Shown: piece after piece, positions 35,843 through 45,263 of the stretch
Numbering within the stretch: the first letter of the stretch is position 1
Layout: the number at the start of each line of letters is the position of its first letter
Source: Clostridia bacterium
GTDB taxonomy: Bacteria; Bacillota; Clostridia; Christensenellales; Pumilibacteraceae
Length of the DNA: 64,000 nucleotides
Direction: 5' to 3'
NCBI GenBank assembly: GCA_017500845.1
Contig: JAFVXY010000007.1
Location: 62,001-126,000, forward strand
Translations under genes and position numbers: made by a program
Notes under the pieces: model-generated
What the model saw: the letters and a program-made list of their open reading frames with translations, nothing else
The model's database searches: none
Told to the model about the DNA's origin: nothing

Positions 35843-35863
35843 TTTTGCTTCGTGCTTCCTTAG

Positions 35864-36064
35864 TTATTTGGCAAGCTCTAAATTGATTTCGGACATTTCC
35901 GCATAGCCCTTTGCCATTTCCTCTTGGTTTATAATATGCGTCAGCGGTAAATATCGGTTAATAATCTCGGCAATAAAATCTTCGGGGGATATATTACGTT
36001 TTTTTGCGCCGTCTATAAGCATAGATTCAAGTTCTCCGTTTATTTGAATTTTATATTCGCCCAT
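35864..36064 (-). CDS. mazE: Antitoxin of MazF, EndoAI-like ribbon-helix-helix protein
   Basis: 66 residues. N-terminal strand Y-K-I-Q-I-N-G-E-L-E-S-M-L followed by helices E-D-F-I-A-E-I-I-N-R-Y, consistent with a ribbon-helix-helix DNA-binding fold. The C-terminal segment M-A-K-G-Y-A-E-M-S-E-I-N-L is the toxin-binding part that matches Bacillus EndoAI. Ribosome site AAAGGAAA before the ATG on the minus strand. The pair should repress itself. Confidence 0.88.
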   Translation of the reverse strand: MGEYKIQINGELESMLIDGAKKRNISPEDFIAEIINRYLPLTHIINQEEMAKGYAEMSEINLELAK

Positions 36065-36174
36065 AATTGTTTCCTTTGGTCAGATTTTTATACGTATAGT
36101 AACTGTAAAACAAAAAATTCTATACCCCTATGTAAAAATATATTTGGTTTATATGACGAATTTTGAATAAGGTA

Positions 36175-36203
36175 TTGACCTTTTTGCAATAAAATGGTAT
36201 AAT
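36175..36203 (+). promoter_or_regulatory. Promoter of the malQ operon
   Basis: TTGACC (36175-36180), 17 nt, TATAAT (36198-36203); leader of about 36 nt. Between mazE and this site (36065-36170) I see nothing else clear. Confidence 0.85.
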
Positions 36204-36245
36204 AATGCGTATAAAATCTTTGTCTTTTGTAGGCTATGAGGTAAG

Positions 36246-37673
36246 ATGGAACGTAAATTCGGAATTTTGATGCCTGTCTTTTCGCTGGGGGAAATGGGCG
36301 GCGTGGGGACTTTCGGTAAGGAAGCATATCGCTTTGTCGATTTTTTATCCGCGTGCAATGTGTCGGTATGGCAAATTTTGCCGCTTTGTCCCGTAGGGTA
36401 TGGAGGTTCGCCGTACAGCTCGCCATGCTGCTCGGCAATCGCCCCCCATTATATTGATCTCGACATATTGGCAAATAAGGGGTTGCTAAAAAAGTCCGAG
36501 TACGTACGTAAGAAATTTGGTACATCGACTCGCGTAGACTATGCAAGCTTAGATAAAAAAACCAAGCTGCTCAAAAAGGCTTTTACACGCTACACCGACA
36601 AGTTAAACGGCTTTTATGATTACGCCTTGTATATGGCGCTAAAGGAATTTAACGGCGGCAAGCCGTGGAACGAATGGGGCGAATGTGCAGAGTACAGCAG
36701 TCAAGCGGTAAAGGATTTTGCGGCAAGTCACGGTGACGAGATTGCTTTTTGGCAGTTTGTTCAAGCGGAAGCTTTTTTGCAGTGGCAGGAGCTTAAGAGA
36801 TATGCAAACGGCAAGGGCGTAAAAATAATGGGCGATTTGCCTTTTTACGTGGCGTACGATTCTGTCGAGGTGTGGAAGAATAAGAAATTTTTTGACCTTG
36901 ATGGCTTTGTGCCAAAGAAGGTTGCAGGTGTTCCGCCCGATTATTTTAGCAAGAGCGGTCAGCTGTGGGGCAATCCCGTGTATAAGGTGCGTTCAGCCAA
37001 GGTAAAAAGGTGGTGGAACGAGCGTCTTAGCAGTGCGCTGGAGCTATACGACAGCGTTAGACTTGACCACTTTAGGGCGTTTGACGAGTTTTATGCTGTG
37101 CCTTACGGGCGTGAGGATGCAATTAAGGGCAGGTGGAAAAAGGGCTTTGGCTACGAGTTCTTCATTGGCAAAAAGGGCATGCCTATCGTAGCCGAGGATC
37201 TGGGCATAATAACTCAATCCGTTCGTGATTTGCTTGTCAAAACGGGCTTTCCCGGGATGCGTGTGTTGCAGTTTGGCTTTAGCGGAGGCGATAATCCACA
37301 TTTGCCAAGTGCCGTGCGCAGTGGCAGTGTTTGCTATACGGGTACGCACGATAATATGACGCTCGTACAGTTTTTGAGTTCGCTTAGCGAAAGCGAAAAG
37401 GAACAATTTACGGCGATACTTCAAGAGGAATGGGGCAGCGTAAGTGACGACGTTGACGAGCTTGCTGACGTCGTTATAGAGTTGTGCTGTATGAGCGATG
37501 CTCATCTTGCGATAGTTCCGCTTTTCGATTTGCTACACAAGGGCGAAGATGGTCGAATAAATACACCGTCCACCGTTTCGGCTGATAATTGGTCGGCGAG
37601 AATCCAAAGCGGAGAATACGAGCAAGTAAGAGAAGATATTCTTTATTTAGTAAATAAATACAACAGAGGGTAG
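36246..37673 (+). CDS. malQ: 4-alpha-glucanotransferase (amylomaltase, GH77)
   Basis: 475 residues. Transfers 1,4-alpha-glucan segments between maltodextrins. Begins F-G-I-L-M-P-V-F-S-L with W-Q-I-L-P-L and G-G-S-P-Y-S-S, the substrate entry region. Catalytic residues by motif: nucleophile D274 in V-R-L-D-H-F-R, acid/base E317 in I-V-A-E-D-L-G, and D369 in G-T-H-D-N-M. Length is near the bacterial norm. Ribosome site GAGGT at 36239-36243. First gene of a three-gene operon, 4 nt from the next. Confidence 0.94.
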   Translation: MERKFGILMPVFSLGEMGGVGTFGKEAYRFVDFLSACNVSVWQILPLCPVGYGGSPYSSPCCSAIAPHYIDLDILANKGLLKKSEYVRKKFGTSTRVDYASLDKKTKLLKKAFTRYTDKLNGFYDYALYMALKEFNGGKPWNEWGECAEYSSQAVKDFAASHGDEIAFWQFVQAEAFLQWQELKRYANGKGVKIMGDLPFYVAYDSVEVWKNKKFFDLDGFVPKKVAGVPPDYFSKSGQLWGNPVYKVRSAKVKRWWNERLSSALELYDSVRLDHFRAFDEFYAVPYGREDAIKGRWKKGFGYEFFIGKKGMPIVAEDLGIITQSVRDLLVKTGFPGMRVLQFGFSGGDNPHLPSAVRSGSVCYTGTHDNMTLVQFLSSLSESEKEQFTAILQEEWGSVSDDVDELADVVIELCCMSDAHLAIVPLFDLLHKGEDGRINTPSTVSADNWSARIQSGEYEQVREDILYLVNKYNRG

Positions 37674-37677
37674 ATTT

Positions 37678-39222
37678 ATGAGAGTTGCAATGACAGGTAC
37701 AAGCGGCAATATGGGTCGAGAGGTCCTAAAGCAGGTATTGGAGCTTAATGAAGTTGAGCTTGTCAAAATATTGCTGACAAATAAAAGGAAGAACAATAGG
37801 TTAAGTCGCCGCTTAAAAAAGCAATACGGTACCCGTATAGAAATTCTGCGTGGCACGGTTGCAGATAAGGATGTGTGCCGTGCGCTTGTTGAGGACGTAG
37901 AGTACGTTGTTCATATGGCGGCAGTTATTCCGCCTGCTTCGGACGCAGATCCTGAGGATAGCCGCGAATGTAACCTTTTGGGTGCGATGGCGATAGTGGA
38001 CGCAATAAAAGAGCGCAAGCCTCAGCCCAAGTACATTCATATTTCTACGATGGCGCTATACGGCAACCGAAGTATAGCTCGTCCCTTTGGCAGAGTGGGC
38101 GATCCGCTTACGGTAAGCCCCTTCGACTATTACGCGATGCACAAGCTGCGAGGCGAAAGGTATGTCCTTGATGCCGAGCTGGATTGCTTTGCCGTGCTTC
38201 GTCAGACGGCGATGCTTCACCCAAATATGATGGCGGATAATATAAAGGACGGACTTATGTTTCATACAACCCTAAATGCGCCGCTTGAATGGGTAAGCTC
38301 ACGTGACAGCGGATATTTGATAAAGCGAATTTTACAGCGTGACGGCAATGGCGAGGTGCCGCAATTTTGGAACAATATTTACAATATTGGCGCGGGCAAA
38401 AAGGGTATGGACACGGGATACGATACCTTTAAGGACGGCTTCGCAATTATAGGCGGCTCGCCTGAAAAGTTTTTTAAGCCGCATTGGTTTGCTACGAGAA
38501 ACTTTCACGGTATGTGGTTTGCTGATGGAGGAGAGCTTGAGGATATGTTTGCCTTCCAACGTGACGACGTAAGTGAATATTGGAAAGAAATCGGTAAAAT
38601 GCACAAAATTTATGCGCTTGGTAGGCTTGTGCCTGCAAAGCTTATGTACTTATTCTTATTCAGGCGCTTGCGTTTTCATCGAAATTCGCCCGACAGATGG
38701 CTTCGTGATGGCGATATTCCAAGAGTAACTGCAACTTTCGGCTCGGTAGAGCAGGCCAACGCCTTGCCGCAAAAATGGAGTGAGGTTAAGCTTGCATCTA
38801 AGGGTGATTTCGGTGATTACGACCAAATGCGTGACGTAAGCAGATTAACCAGGGACGACCTTTTTTGCCATGGTTATGACGAGGGCAAGAGGATTTTGGA
38901 TTGGAATATAGACGACTACCGCCAAGCGGCGGCGTTCCGTGGCGGTGAGGTGGTTAGCCAAGCCGCAGACAGTCCGTACAAAAAAATCACTTGGAGATGT
39001 GCTGACGGTCACGAGTTTGAGGCAACGCCGTTTGCTGTGCTTCGCGGCGGTCATTGGTGCGACAAGTGTTGCTACCCCACGCCATGGAGCTTTGATAAAA
39101 TCAGCAAGACTAATCCGTACGTGGCGCAGGCGTGGTACGATTCTCATAATAAAAACGAGGACGTAATTTACGACCTTGACGGTAGCGGCAATTCGCTTAT
39201 GAGTAAAATTACGGAGGAATAA
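37678..39222 (+). CDS. Extended SDR (NAD-dependent epimerase/dehydratase-like) fused to a zinc-ribbon domain
   Basis: 514 residues. N-terminal Rossmann domain starts M-T-G-T-S-G-N-M-G, with V-H-M-A-A-V-I-P-P near residue 80 and the Y-A-M-H-K active-site tetrad pair near residue 157, so an NAD(P)-using epimerase or reductase. A middle region (about 200-420) lacks recognisable motifs. From residue 430 there is a separate W-R-C-A-D-G-H-E-F-E-A-T-P...G-G-H-W-C-D-K-C-C module, a treble-clef-like zinc ribbon usually seen in tandem in DNA-associated proteins. The fusion is unusual. Sits between malQ and a flavodoxin-ferredoxin gene with gaps of 4 and 2 nt. Confidence 0.82.
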   Translation: MRVAMTGTSGNMGREVLKQVLELNEVELVKILLTNKRKNNRLSRRLKKQYGTRIEILRGTVADKDVCRALVEDVEYVVHMAAVIPPASDADPEDSRECNLLGAMAIVDAIKERKPQPKYIHISTMALYGNRSIARPFGRVGDPLTVSPFDYYAMHKLRGERYVLDAELDCFAVLRQTAMLHPNMMADNIKDGLMFHTTLNAPLEWVSSRDSGYLIKRILQRDGNGEVPQFWNNIYNIGAGKKGMDTGYDTFKDGFAIIGGSPEKFFKPHWFATRNFHGMWFADGGELEDMFAFQRDDVSEYWKEIGKMHKIYALGRLVPAKLMYLFLFRRLRFHRNSPDRWLRDGDIPRVTATFGSVEQANALPQKWSEVKLASKGDFGDYDQMRDVSRLTRDDLFCHGYDEGKRILDWNIDDYRQAAAFRGGEVVSQAADSPYKKITWRCADGHEFEATPFAVLRGGHWCDKCCYPTPWSFDKISKTNPYVAQAWYDSHNKNEDVIYDLDGSGNSLMSKITEE

Positions 39223-39224
39223 GC

Positions 39225-40079
39225 TTGAGGGTTTTATTTACCGTATTTTCGGGTACGGGCAACACCTTGCGAGTAGCAAGCGGCCTTGCCGAAGAGTTAA
39301 AAAGCCATCAAATCGAGGCGGACGTTTATCGCATTTGTTCAAAAAATGAGGTACCGTATGTACAAAATTATGACGTTTTAGTGGTTGGATATCCTGTACA
39401 CGCATTTAACGCGCCCACGGCGGCACTCAAATTTTTTAGGGATTTACCGCAAGGTAATGGCAAAAAGGTTTATCTGCTGCGAACCTCGGGGGAGCCGCTT
39501 GCGCTTAATGACGCGTCGGCAATCACTCCTAAGCGCATTCTAAAAAAGAAGGGGTACGATATAATGGGCGAGTTTTCGTACGTTATGCCGTACAACATTA
39601 TTTTTCGCCATTCGGATAAGATGGCGGCAAGAATGTGGCAGTGCGCTGTAAATCGAATCAAAAGAGATGCAATGCAAATTGTAAGCGGTGAGGGAAATAA
39701 CAAAAAGATAAATCTATTTAAGCGAGCAGTGTCGTTCGTTTTGAGAATAGAGCATACAGCCATGCCGCTTTTGGGTAGAAATTTTAAGGCTGATTCAAAA
39801 AAATGCAAGGCTTGCGGTTTATGCGTGTCACTTTGTCCCACCGCCAACATAACGATGATAGAGGGTAAGCCCAAATTTGGGCGTAGCTGTGTGGGCTGTA
39901 TGGCATGCTCGTTTGGTTGCCCGACGGATGCAATCAAAATTTCACTTCTAAACGGCTGGCGTGTAAATGGACAGTATTCGTTTTCGGGCGAGCAAGCCGC
40001 CGACAGCGAGGTATGCAAATATTGTCGCCGTTCGTATCTAAAATATTTTCACGAAAGCGAAAGTATAGATTGCAAATAA
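39225..40079 (+). CDS. EFR1-type flavodoxin-ferredoxin fusion protein
   Basis: 284 residues. FMN-binding flavodoxin-like half starts L-F-T-V-F-S-G-T-G-N-T-L, with V-G-Y-P-V-H-A-F-N-A-P near residue 60. The C-terminal half has two [4Fe-4S] motifs, C-K-A-C-G-L-C-V-S-L-C-P and C-V-G-C-M-A-C-S-F-G-C-P. TTG start at 39225 with GGAGGA upstream. Such proteins move electrons between ferredoxins and a partner; in this operon the partner may be the SDR. The role is unassigned. Confidence 0.86.
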   Translation: MRVLFTVFSGTGNTLRVASGLAEELKSHQIEADVYRICSKNEVPYVQNYDVLVVGYPVHAFNAPTAALKFFRDLPQGNGKKVYLLRTSGEPLALNDASAITPKRILKKKGYDIMGEFSYVMPYNIIFRHSDKMAARMWQCAVNRIKRDAMQIVSGEGNNKKINLFKRAVSFVLRIEHTAMPLLGRNFKADSKKCKACGLCVSLCPTANITMIEGKPKFGRSCVGCMACSFGCPTDAIKISLLNGWRVNGQYSFSGEQAADSEVCKYCRRSYLKYFHESESIDCK

Positions 40080-40090
40080 CGCTTATAAAC

Positions 40091-40119
40091 TTGAAAAAAA
40101 AGCCAAGCCGTGGTATACT
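40091..40119 (+). promoter_or_regulatory. Promoter overlapping the start of the transglutaminase lipoprotein gene
   Basis: TTGAAA (40091-40096), 17 nt, TATACT (40114-40119) preceded by TGG. The expected start is 40126, which is the A of the ATG. Confidence 0.8.
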
Positions 40120-40125
40120 AAGAGT

Positions 40126-42471
40126 ATGAAGAGGCTTGGCGTTATTTTTATATCTATAATAATCGTGTTTGCGGCGTGTGGGGCACTTTCATGTACCGTT
40201 GTTTCGCCTTTACAAAAGGATTCATTTTACCTTGAGGTTGGAGAGCTTGTAGACATTGCCGAGTTTGTAAATGAGGCTTTCGTGCTTGATATCGAGGATT
40301 CTTCGGTTGCTTCCTCCCTATGCGGCACGGTAATAAGGGGCGATAAGCAGGGGACAACGCTCGGTTACGTGCGTACCGCTACGCAAACGCATACCATAAC
40401 GATAAACGTAAGCTATGCAAAAGCAGGCATTCAAATTTTGTGCGATTCGCCGCTTTTTACTTCTGTTAAGGGTAGCGTTCTTATCTTTACGGCAGAGCGA
40501 GCCTTTGGATCTGACCAATCTGCCGAAGTTATATGGAAGGTAAATGGCAGTACTGCAGGGGTAGGAAATACTTTTGCGTTAACGGTAAGCGATTATGGCA
40601 AATACGTTGTGTCGGCAAGCGCAAACGGAGTAAGTGCAAGCCTTATAGCAGCTTGTGCGCCTATTCCTCAAGTGGCACCGACAATCGGCGTAAGCCAAGC
40701 TCAAGTTCTTGAAGCAACGGAGTTTAGCTTAGGGGATGTAGACGGCTTAGAAAATATTTATTCGTGTTGGTATGTGGATGGACGAGAGGTCGGCTTTTGC
40801 GAGGGAAATACCTTTGAGTATATCTTTGACAAGGCGGGTGAGTATTCCGTATATGCGATTTGCAATGGGGTGCAATCCCAGCAAGTAACTGTCGCGGTTA
40901 CAGGCAAGGCGTGGATACAAAACGCTTATATTGACTACGACAGCGATTTTCCCAACGTATATCTAAGATGGGACGGCGTGCAGGACGCTGATTACGAGGT
41001 TACAGTATCGGGAACAACTTACGATAGCACCAATAAAAGATTTTGCAACAATCAATTTGACCTAACATCACTAGTCGATTTGACAAAATCGGTAGAGGTA
41101 AAGATTCAAGCCAAGGGCAACGACTACACCTCGCCGTCTGACGTTGTTACCGTAATTTCACCTGTGCTTACAAGTGAAGAAAGAGAATATTTGTCAAAAA
41201 CATATTTTGACGGCAATTATTATATGACCAGCGATCAAGAGGTCTTTGATGCCGTTGCTTACGCATTAATTTTCCGTCCAAATGTTTTCCAAAGCGGCGA
41301 TGAGCAAAAGCTTAACCTTTCGTTATATATGGGATACGATAGTGATTTTAGTGCGGCAACGCTTCTTGCGCTGGGTTGGTCGTATGCCGAGCAGACGGGC
41401 AGCTACTCGCTTTCGGCAAGCGGAAGTGCAGACAAGGGCGGCAAGGTGCAGTTTGATATAACCTTTTATCTAACCGACACGCCTGACGATATAGAAGCAT
41501 CGCACAAAACAGCTTATGAAACGCTTACTACGCCAAAATTCATGGGTTGCCATTACGATTTGCCCATAGAGAACAAGCCCGACGGCGGTGAAGTAGAGAC
41601 AAGTGACGAGCTTTATTTTGTGGTGCAAAAGGGATACAAGCCCATGCCAAAAAGCGGCTCGGATGCCGAGCGTCTTTACAATAAGGCAAAAGACGTGCTG
41701 ACAAATATAGTGTCCGAAAATATGACCCAAGCTCAGCGCGCTCAAGCGATTTACGAGTGGATAATGTGGCAAACGACTTACGACTATGAGGTTTCGGAAA
41801 TAACGAACATATCAGAAGCGATAAAACAGCCCGCATACTACCTCGAGGGTGTATTCGATTACGGTTTTGCGGTATGCGACGGCATCGCAAAAACGATGAG
41901 TCTGCTTTGTAATATGGTCGATATTTCTTGCGTAAGGGTAGTGGGCGAGGCTTACGGCACTATGGTAAGCCGTCATGCCTGGAATAAAGTTCAGATTGAT
42001 GGAAAGTGGTATATAGTGGATGCAACGTGGGGTGACGGAAAAATATCCCTTAGCGGCGTTGTATACGAGGGGGCTTTGCACTCTTACTTCCTTAAATCGG
42101 ATGGCGAAATGACCACCCATAAGGCAACCTATCCGCACCTTTACCCAAGAGCTAACGAGGTTTATAATTGGTACGACTCGTGTCAATCGCTTGACGGTAG
42201 CGCCGATATGTACGTAGAGGATAGCTCGACCACCGAGCTTTCCTTGGCTGTGCGATACGGAATCCAAAGTGCAATATACGAGGTAACCTACGGTGAAGAA
42301 ACTACCGAGCGTTCCTTTTATTGCATCGAAATTTATCTCAGCACAAAGGCAAAAAATTATTTTAGGGGACACGTTGATTACGTAAATGCCGCAATAAGCT
42401 CGGTTATTCCGTATACGTCCGTACCATGGACAATGACAGGAAATTACTTGCTTATTTTGTTGAATAATTAG
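40126..42471 (+). CDS. Secreted lipoprotein with bacterial Ig-like region and transglutaminase-like domain
   Basis: 781 residues. Signal peptide M-K-R-L-G-V-I-F-I-S-I-I-I-V-F-A-A-C with two possible lipid cysteines (C18 or C23). Middle part (about 30-400) is beta-rich, with repeats of the Ig-like type (V-I-W-K-V-N-G-S-T-A-G-V-G-N-T-F, then W-Y-V-D-G-R-E-V-G-F). The C-terminal domain is transglutaminase-like: C584 in F-A-V-C-D-G-I-A, H617 in S-R-H-A-W-N-K and D632 in I-V-D-A-T-W-G-D form the triad. Likely a wall-modifying or cross-linking or peptidase enzyme outside the cell. No ribosome site precedes the ATG; see the leaderless finding. Confidence 0.85.
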   Translation: MKRLGVIFISIIIVFAACGALSCTVVSPLQKDSFYLEVGELVDIAEFVNEAFVLDIEDSSVASSLCGTVIRGDKQGTTLGYVRTATQTHTITINVSYAKAGIQILCDSPLFTSVKGSVLIFTAERAFGSDQSAEVIWKVNGSTAGVGNTFALTVSDYGKYVVSASANGVSASLIAACAPIPQVAPTIGVSQAQVLEATEFSLGDVDGLENIYSCWYVDGREVGFCEGNTFEYIFDKAGEYSVYAICNGVQSQQVTVAVTGKAWIQNAYIDYDSDFPNVYLRWDGVQDADYEVTVSGTTYDSTNKRFCNNQFDLTSLVDLTKSVEVKIQAKGNDYTSPSDVVTVISPVLTSEEREYLSKTYFDGNYYMTSDQEVFDAVAYALIFRPNVFQSGDEQKLNLSLYMGYDSDFSAATLLALGWSYAEQTGSYSLSASGSADKGGKVQFDITFYLTDTPDDIEASHKTAYETLTTPKFMGCHYDLPIENKPDGGEVETSDELYFVVQKGYKPMPKSGSDAERLYNKAKDVLTNIVSENMTQAQRAQAIYEWIMWQTTYDYEVSEITNISEAIKQPAYYLEGVFDYGFAVCDGIAKTMSLLCNMVDISCVRVVGEAYGTMVSRHAWNKVQIDGKWYIVDATWGDGKISLSGVVYEGALHSYFLKSDGEMTTHKATYPHLYPRANEVYNWYDSCQSLDGSADMYVEDSSTTELSLAVRYGIQSAIYEVTYGEETTERSFYCIEIYLSTKAKNYFRGHVDYVNAAISSVIPYTSVPWTMTGNYLLILLNN

Positions 42472-42635
42472 GGTAAGATAAATATATCAAAAATATAAAA
42501 AACGTTGATACGTATCTCAATTTTTTTGATATTATCATATATGCAACCATAATGCTAAGGAATAGAAAGCAGACAATAAAATAGGTGTTTAACGAAGCTG
42601 AAAGCAGCTGTTTTAATGTTTTTTCTAATTAGGTA

Positions 42636-42664
42636 TTGACAAATTTTAGGTTTTATAGTAGAAT
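42636..42664 (+). promoter_or_regulatory. Promoter of the LemA two-gene unit
   Basis: TTGACA (42636-42641), 17 nt, TAGAAT (42659-42664). The rest of 42472-42688 is AT-rich with a weak GCTG/CAGC hairpin near 42600; nothing else is supported. Confidence 0.8.
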
Positions 42665-42688
42665 ATTAGTATATTAAGGAGGATCGCT

Positions 42689-44482
42689 ATGGATGGATTA
42701 ATTCTTGAACCTCTAAAATTTTATAATTCTGTTGCGCGGCAAAAGCATGAGAATCTTGCCCAAGAGCACTTTGATTCGCTGATTGCCCGTTCGGGTGTTA
42801 ACGTTGAGGAAAATAAAAGAACGGTTGCCGCTTACGATGCTGTTCAGCTACAATTAAACGAGCTAAAAAAAAGAATTCAAAATCGAAAAAATTTGTATGG
42901 CTTGCTTATTGCGCTTGCTATTATAGGTATTGTGCTTTTTGTAATAGGTATATATGTCATAATTGACGGCAATACAGGCCGTGGGGTTTTGCTACTATCT
43001 ATAGGTAGTGTTGCCGCTGTGGTTGGTTTCGTCGTTGCGTTTGTGACTTTGCGGCCTCGCATCAAGGCGGCTGAATTACAAAAATCAAAGCTGATGGCTG
43101 AGTCACAAAAGCTTTACGAGCAGGCTATGGGACAAATGGCATCGCTCAACGCTCTTTATGATGATACGGACACTCTTAAGATTATCGAAAAAACGATACC
43201 ACAGCTTAAATTTGATAGAGCGTATTCTAATGAGCGAGAGGACGAGCTTAGAGAGGATTTTGATTACGTTTCGTTTACTGGCAACGAAACCTCGATTGTA
43301 AATACGCTTTCAGGCACGATGTTTGGTAACCCTTTTATTTTTGAGCGTTACCTCGTTCATCAAATGGGAACTTGCGCATATCACGGCACTTTGACCATTA
43401 TGTGGACGGAGCATTATAGGGACAAGGATGGACATCTAAGGACTAGGACCAGAACACAGGTATTAACTGCGTCTGTAGTAAAGCCCAAGCCGTATTATTC
43501 GGTAAAAACGCATCTTGGCTTTGGCTCGGTTGCCGCGCCCGATCTTACGTTTACCCGTGGCGAATCGGATACGGACGAGCTGAGTGAAAGGGAGATGCAA
43601 AGAAAAATTCGCAAAGGGGAAAAGAAGCTTCAAAAAAAGGCTCGTGATGCATTAAAAAAAGGCGAAAGCTTTCAGGAAATGACAAATAGCGAATTTGATG
43701 TTCTTTTTGACGCAACGGACAGGGATCACGAGGTGCAATTCCGCCTTATGTATACACCGCTTGCACAAAAAAATACTCTTGACTTGCTTCGATCCAAGGA
43801 CGGCTACGGTGATGATTTTAATTTTTATAAACTCAAAAGGTACAACATCATCAAAAGCGTTCATGCGCAAAATTGGGATATGGATATAAGTACGTCTAGA
43901 TATGTTACTCATAGCGTCGAGCTTTCTCGCAAGAAATTCCTTGATTTCAACGCTACCTTCTTTAAGTCAATTTTCTTTGACTTTGCTCCGCTTATTGCAG
44001 TGCCCGCTTATCAGGATGAGCCTACTTACTCATTAAAGGATCCCAAGCCGTACAAAAGTTATTATCCTTCGTACGAGCATGAATCTCTTGCAAATATGAT
44101 AGGCGATGGCGTGTTCGCGCATGAGCGGTCCGGCACTTGTGCTATACTAAAAACGTCAATCTTAGAGCAAAACAACGGGGTAGATCGAGTAGCTGTTACT
44201 GCATATTCGTATGCAACGGAAAATAGGGTGGATCTTGTGCCCGTTCTGGGCGGCGATGGAAATATACATTCTGTCCCGGTGCATTGGATTGAATATATCC
44301 CTATTAGAAAGCAATCGGACATGTTGGTCAAGGCACTTAATCATACGAGCAGAGAATTTGCCGATAAGTCGGGCGGTTCGATGCCGCAAAATGGCGCTTA
44401 TTTTCATGGAATGTTGGCTTATGCGCCGACAGCAAAACAAGCGTGGGAACAAATTAACCAAACTTTTGAAAAATACATTTAA
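42689..44482 (+). CDS. Unknown membrane protein partnered with LemA
   Basis: 597 residues, family not recognised. Two transmembrane helices at about 70-92 and 97-117. A preceding stretch (30-65) and a following one (120-160) look like coiled coil. The large remaining part is soluble and contains a basic, lysine-rich segment near 300-330 (R-K-I-R-K-G-E-K-K-L-Q-K-K-A-R). Aromatic-rich blocks follow near 430-470. AAGGAGG at 42676-42682 precedes the ATG. It ends 15 nt before the LemA gene, so the two form one unit. I infer a joint membrane role and assign no function. Confidence 0.75.
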   Translation: MDGLILEPLKFYNSVARQKHENLAQEHFDSLIARSGVNVEENKRTVAAYDAVQLQLNELKKRIQNRKNLYGLLIALAIIGIVLFVIGIYVIIDGNTGRGVLLLSIGSVAAVVGFVVAFVTLRPRIKAAELQKSKLMAESQKLYEQAMGQMASLNALYDDTDTLKIIEKTIPQLKFDRAYSNEREDELREDFDYVSFTGNETSIVNTLSGTMFGNPFIFERYLVHQMGTCAYHGTLTIMWTEHYRDKDGHLRTRTRTQVLTASVVKPKPYYSVKTHLGFGSVAAPDLTFTRGESDTDELSEREMQRKIRKGEKKLQKKARDALKKGESFQEMTNSEFDVLFDATDRDHEVQFRLMYTPLAQKNTLDLLRSKDGYGDDFNFYKLKRYNIIKSVHAQNWDMDISTSRYVTHSVELSRKKFLDFNATFFKSIFFDFAPLIAVPAYQDEPTYSLKDPKPYKSYYPSYEHESLANMIGDGVFAHERSGTCAILKTSILEQNNGVDRVAVTAYSYATENRVDLVPVLGGDGNIHSVPVHWIEYIPIRKQSDMLVKALNHTSREFADKSGGSMPQNGAYFHGMLAYAPTAKQAWEQINQTFEKYI

Positions 44483-44497
44483 TAGGAGGTAAGACAA

Positions 44498-45160
44498 ATG
44501 GCTAATATGCTTGACGAGCTCAATCCTGAAATTAGAGAGGAGGGGCTTGACACAAATGTAATCGCAAAAAAAATTCCTGCAAAGGTAGGTGTTGGCTCAA
44601 AGATTTTTGAGGTAATTCTTTGGGTGCCGTTAATTATTCCGGGTTTAATTTTCCTTTTTAAGAAAATCAAAGCGAAGAATTATTTTCAGCAGCTTGAGCA
44701 GAAAATTCAACGAAATGCATCTCAGATCGACAATTATCTCGAGCAGAGAGTGGTGGTTTTGCAAAACTGCGCTAGGCTTCTCGACAAGGCAATCGATCTT
44801 GATAAGAGCACCTTTGAAAGTATTGCGAAGTATCGTGGAGGCGCGACAAGCGACGAGGGCAGAAATAATCTTGCAAGTCAGCTTGATACGCTTACCAACA
44901 ACGTAAATGTTGCTTTTGAAAATTATCCCGACCTTAAGGCTCATAACGAAATTGCGGATGCTATGCAACAAAATATGTATCTCCAACGAGAAATTACTGC
45001 CGCAAGAGAGCTTTATAACGATACCGTTAACGCGTGGAATAGGGATATTTTTGCATGGCCTACCAAGGCAATCGTGGCCGCAAAAGAGGGCTATACAACA
45101 AGGATTCCGTTTATCGCATCAAAGGAGATAAAGGAAAAGGCAAGGGACGTTTTCTTCTAA
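44498..45160 (+). CDS. LemA family protein
   Basis: 220 residues. One transmembrane helix near 35-52 (I-L-W-V-P-L-I-I-P-G-L-I-F-L-F), then the LemA helical bundle: Y-F-Q-Q-L-E-Q-K-I-Q-R-N-A-S-Q-I-D, L-E-Q-R-V-V-V-L-Q-N, V-A-F-E-N-Y-P-D-L-K-A, E-I-T-A-A-R-E-L-Y-N-D-T-V. The motif F-E-N-Y-P-D-L-K-A is diagnostic. It lacks the short N-terminal signal of classical LemA and has a longer cytoplasmic lead. Ribosome site AGGAGGT at 44484-44490. The function of the family is poorly known. Confidence 0.9.
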   Translation: MANMLDELNPEIREEGLDTNVIAKKIPAKVGVGSKIFEVILWVPLIIPGLIFLFKKIKAKNYFQQLEQKIQRNASQIDNYLEQRVVVLQNCARLLDKAIDLDKSTFESIAKYRGGATSDEGRNNLASQLDTLTNNVNVAFENYPDLKAHNEIADAMQQNMYLQREITAARELYNDTVNAWNRDIFAWPTKAIVAAKEGYTTRIPFIASKEIKEKARDVFF

Positions 45161-45170
45161 AATTACCACA

Positions 45171-45203
45171 AAAAAACAGCACTAAGATACGGTGCTGTTT
45201 TTT
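45171..45203 (+). terminator. Terminator after lemA
   Basis: Stem AAAAAACAGCAC / GTGCTGTTTTTT, loop about 9 nt. Confidence 0.9.
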
Positions 45204-45232
45204 GTTTACTCATCGGCTATAGCATTTACAGA

Positions 45233-45253
45233 CCCCCGCCACTATGGCGGGGG
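45233..45253. repeat. Strong GC hairpin between convergent genes
   Basis: Nine pairs CCCCCGCCA / TGGCGGGGG with a three-base loop and then TTTA; probably a back-up terminator. Confidence 0.6.
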
Positions 45254-45263
45254 TTTAGATTTA

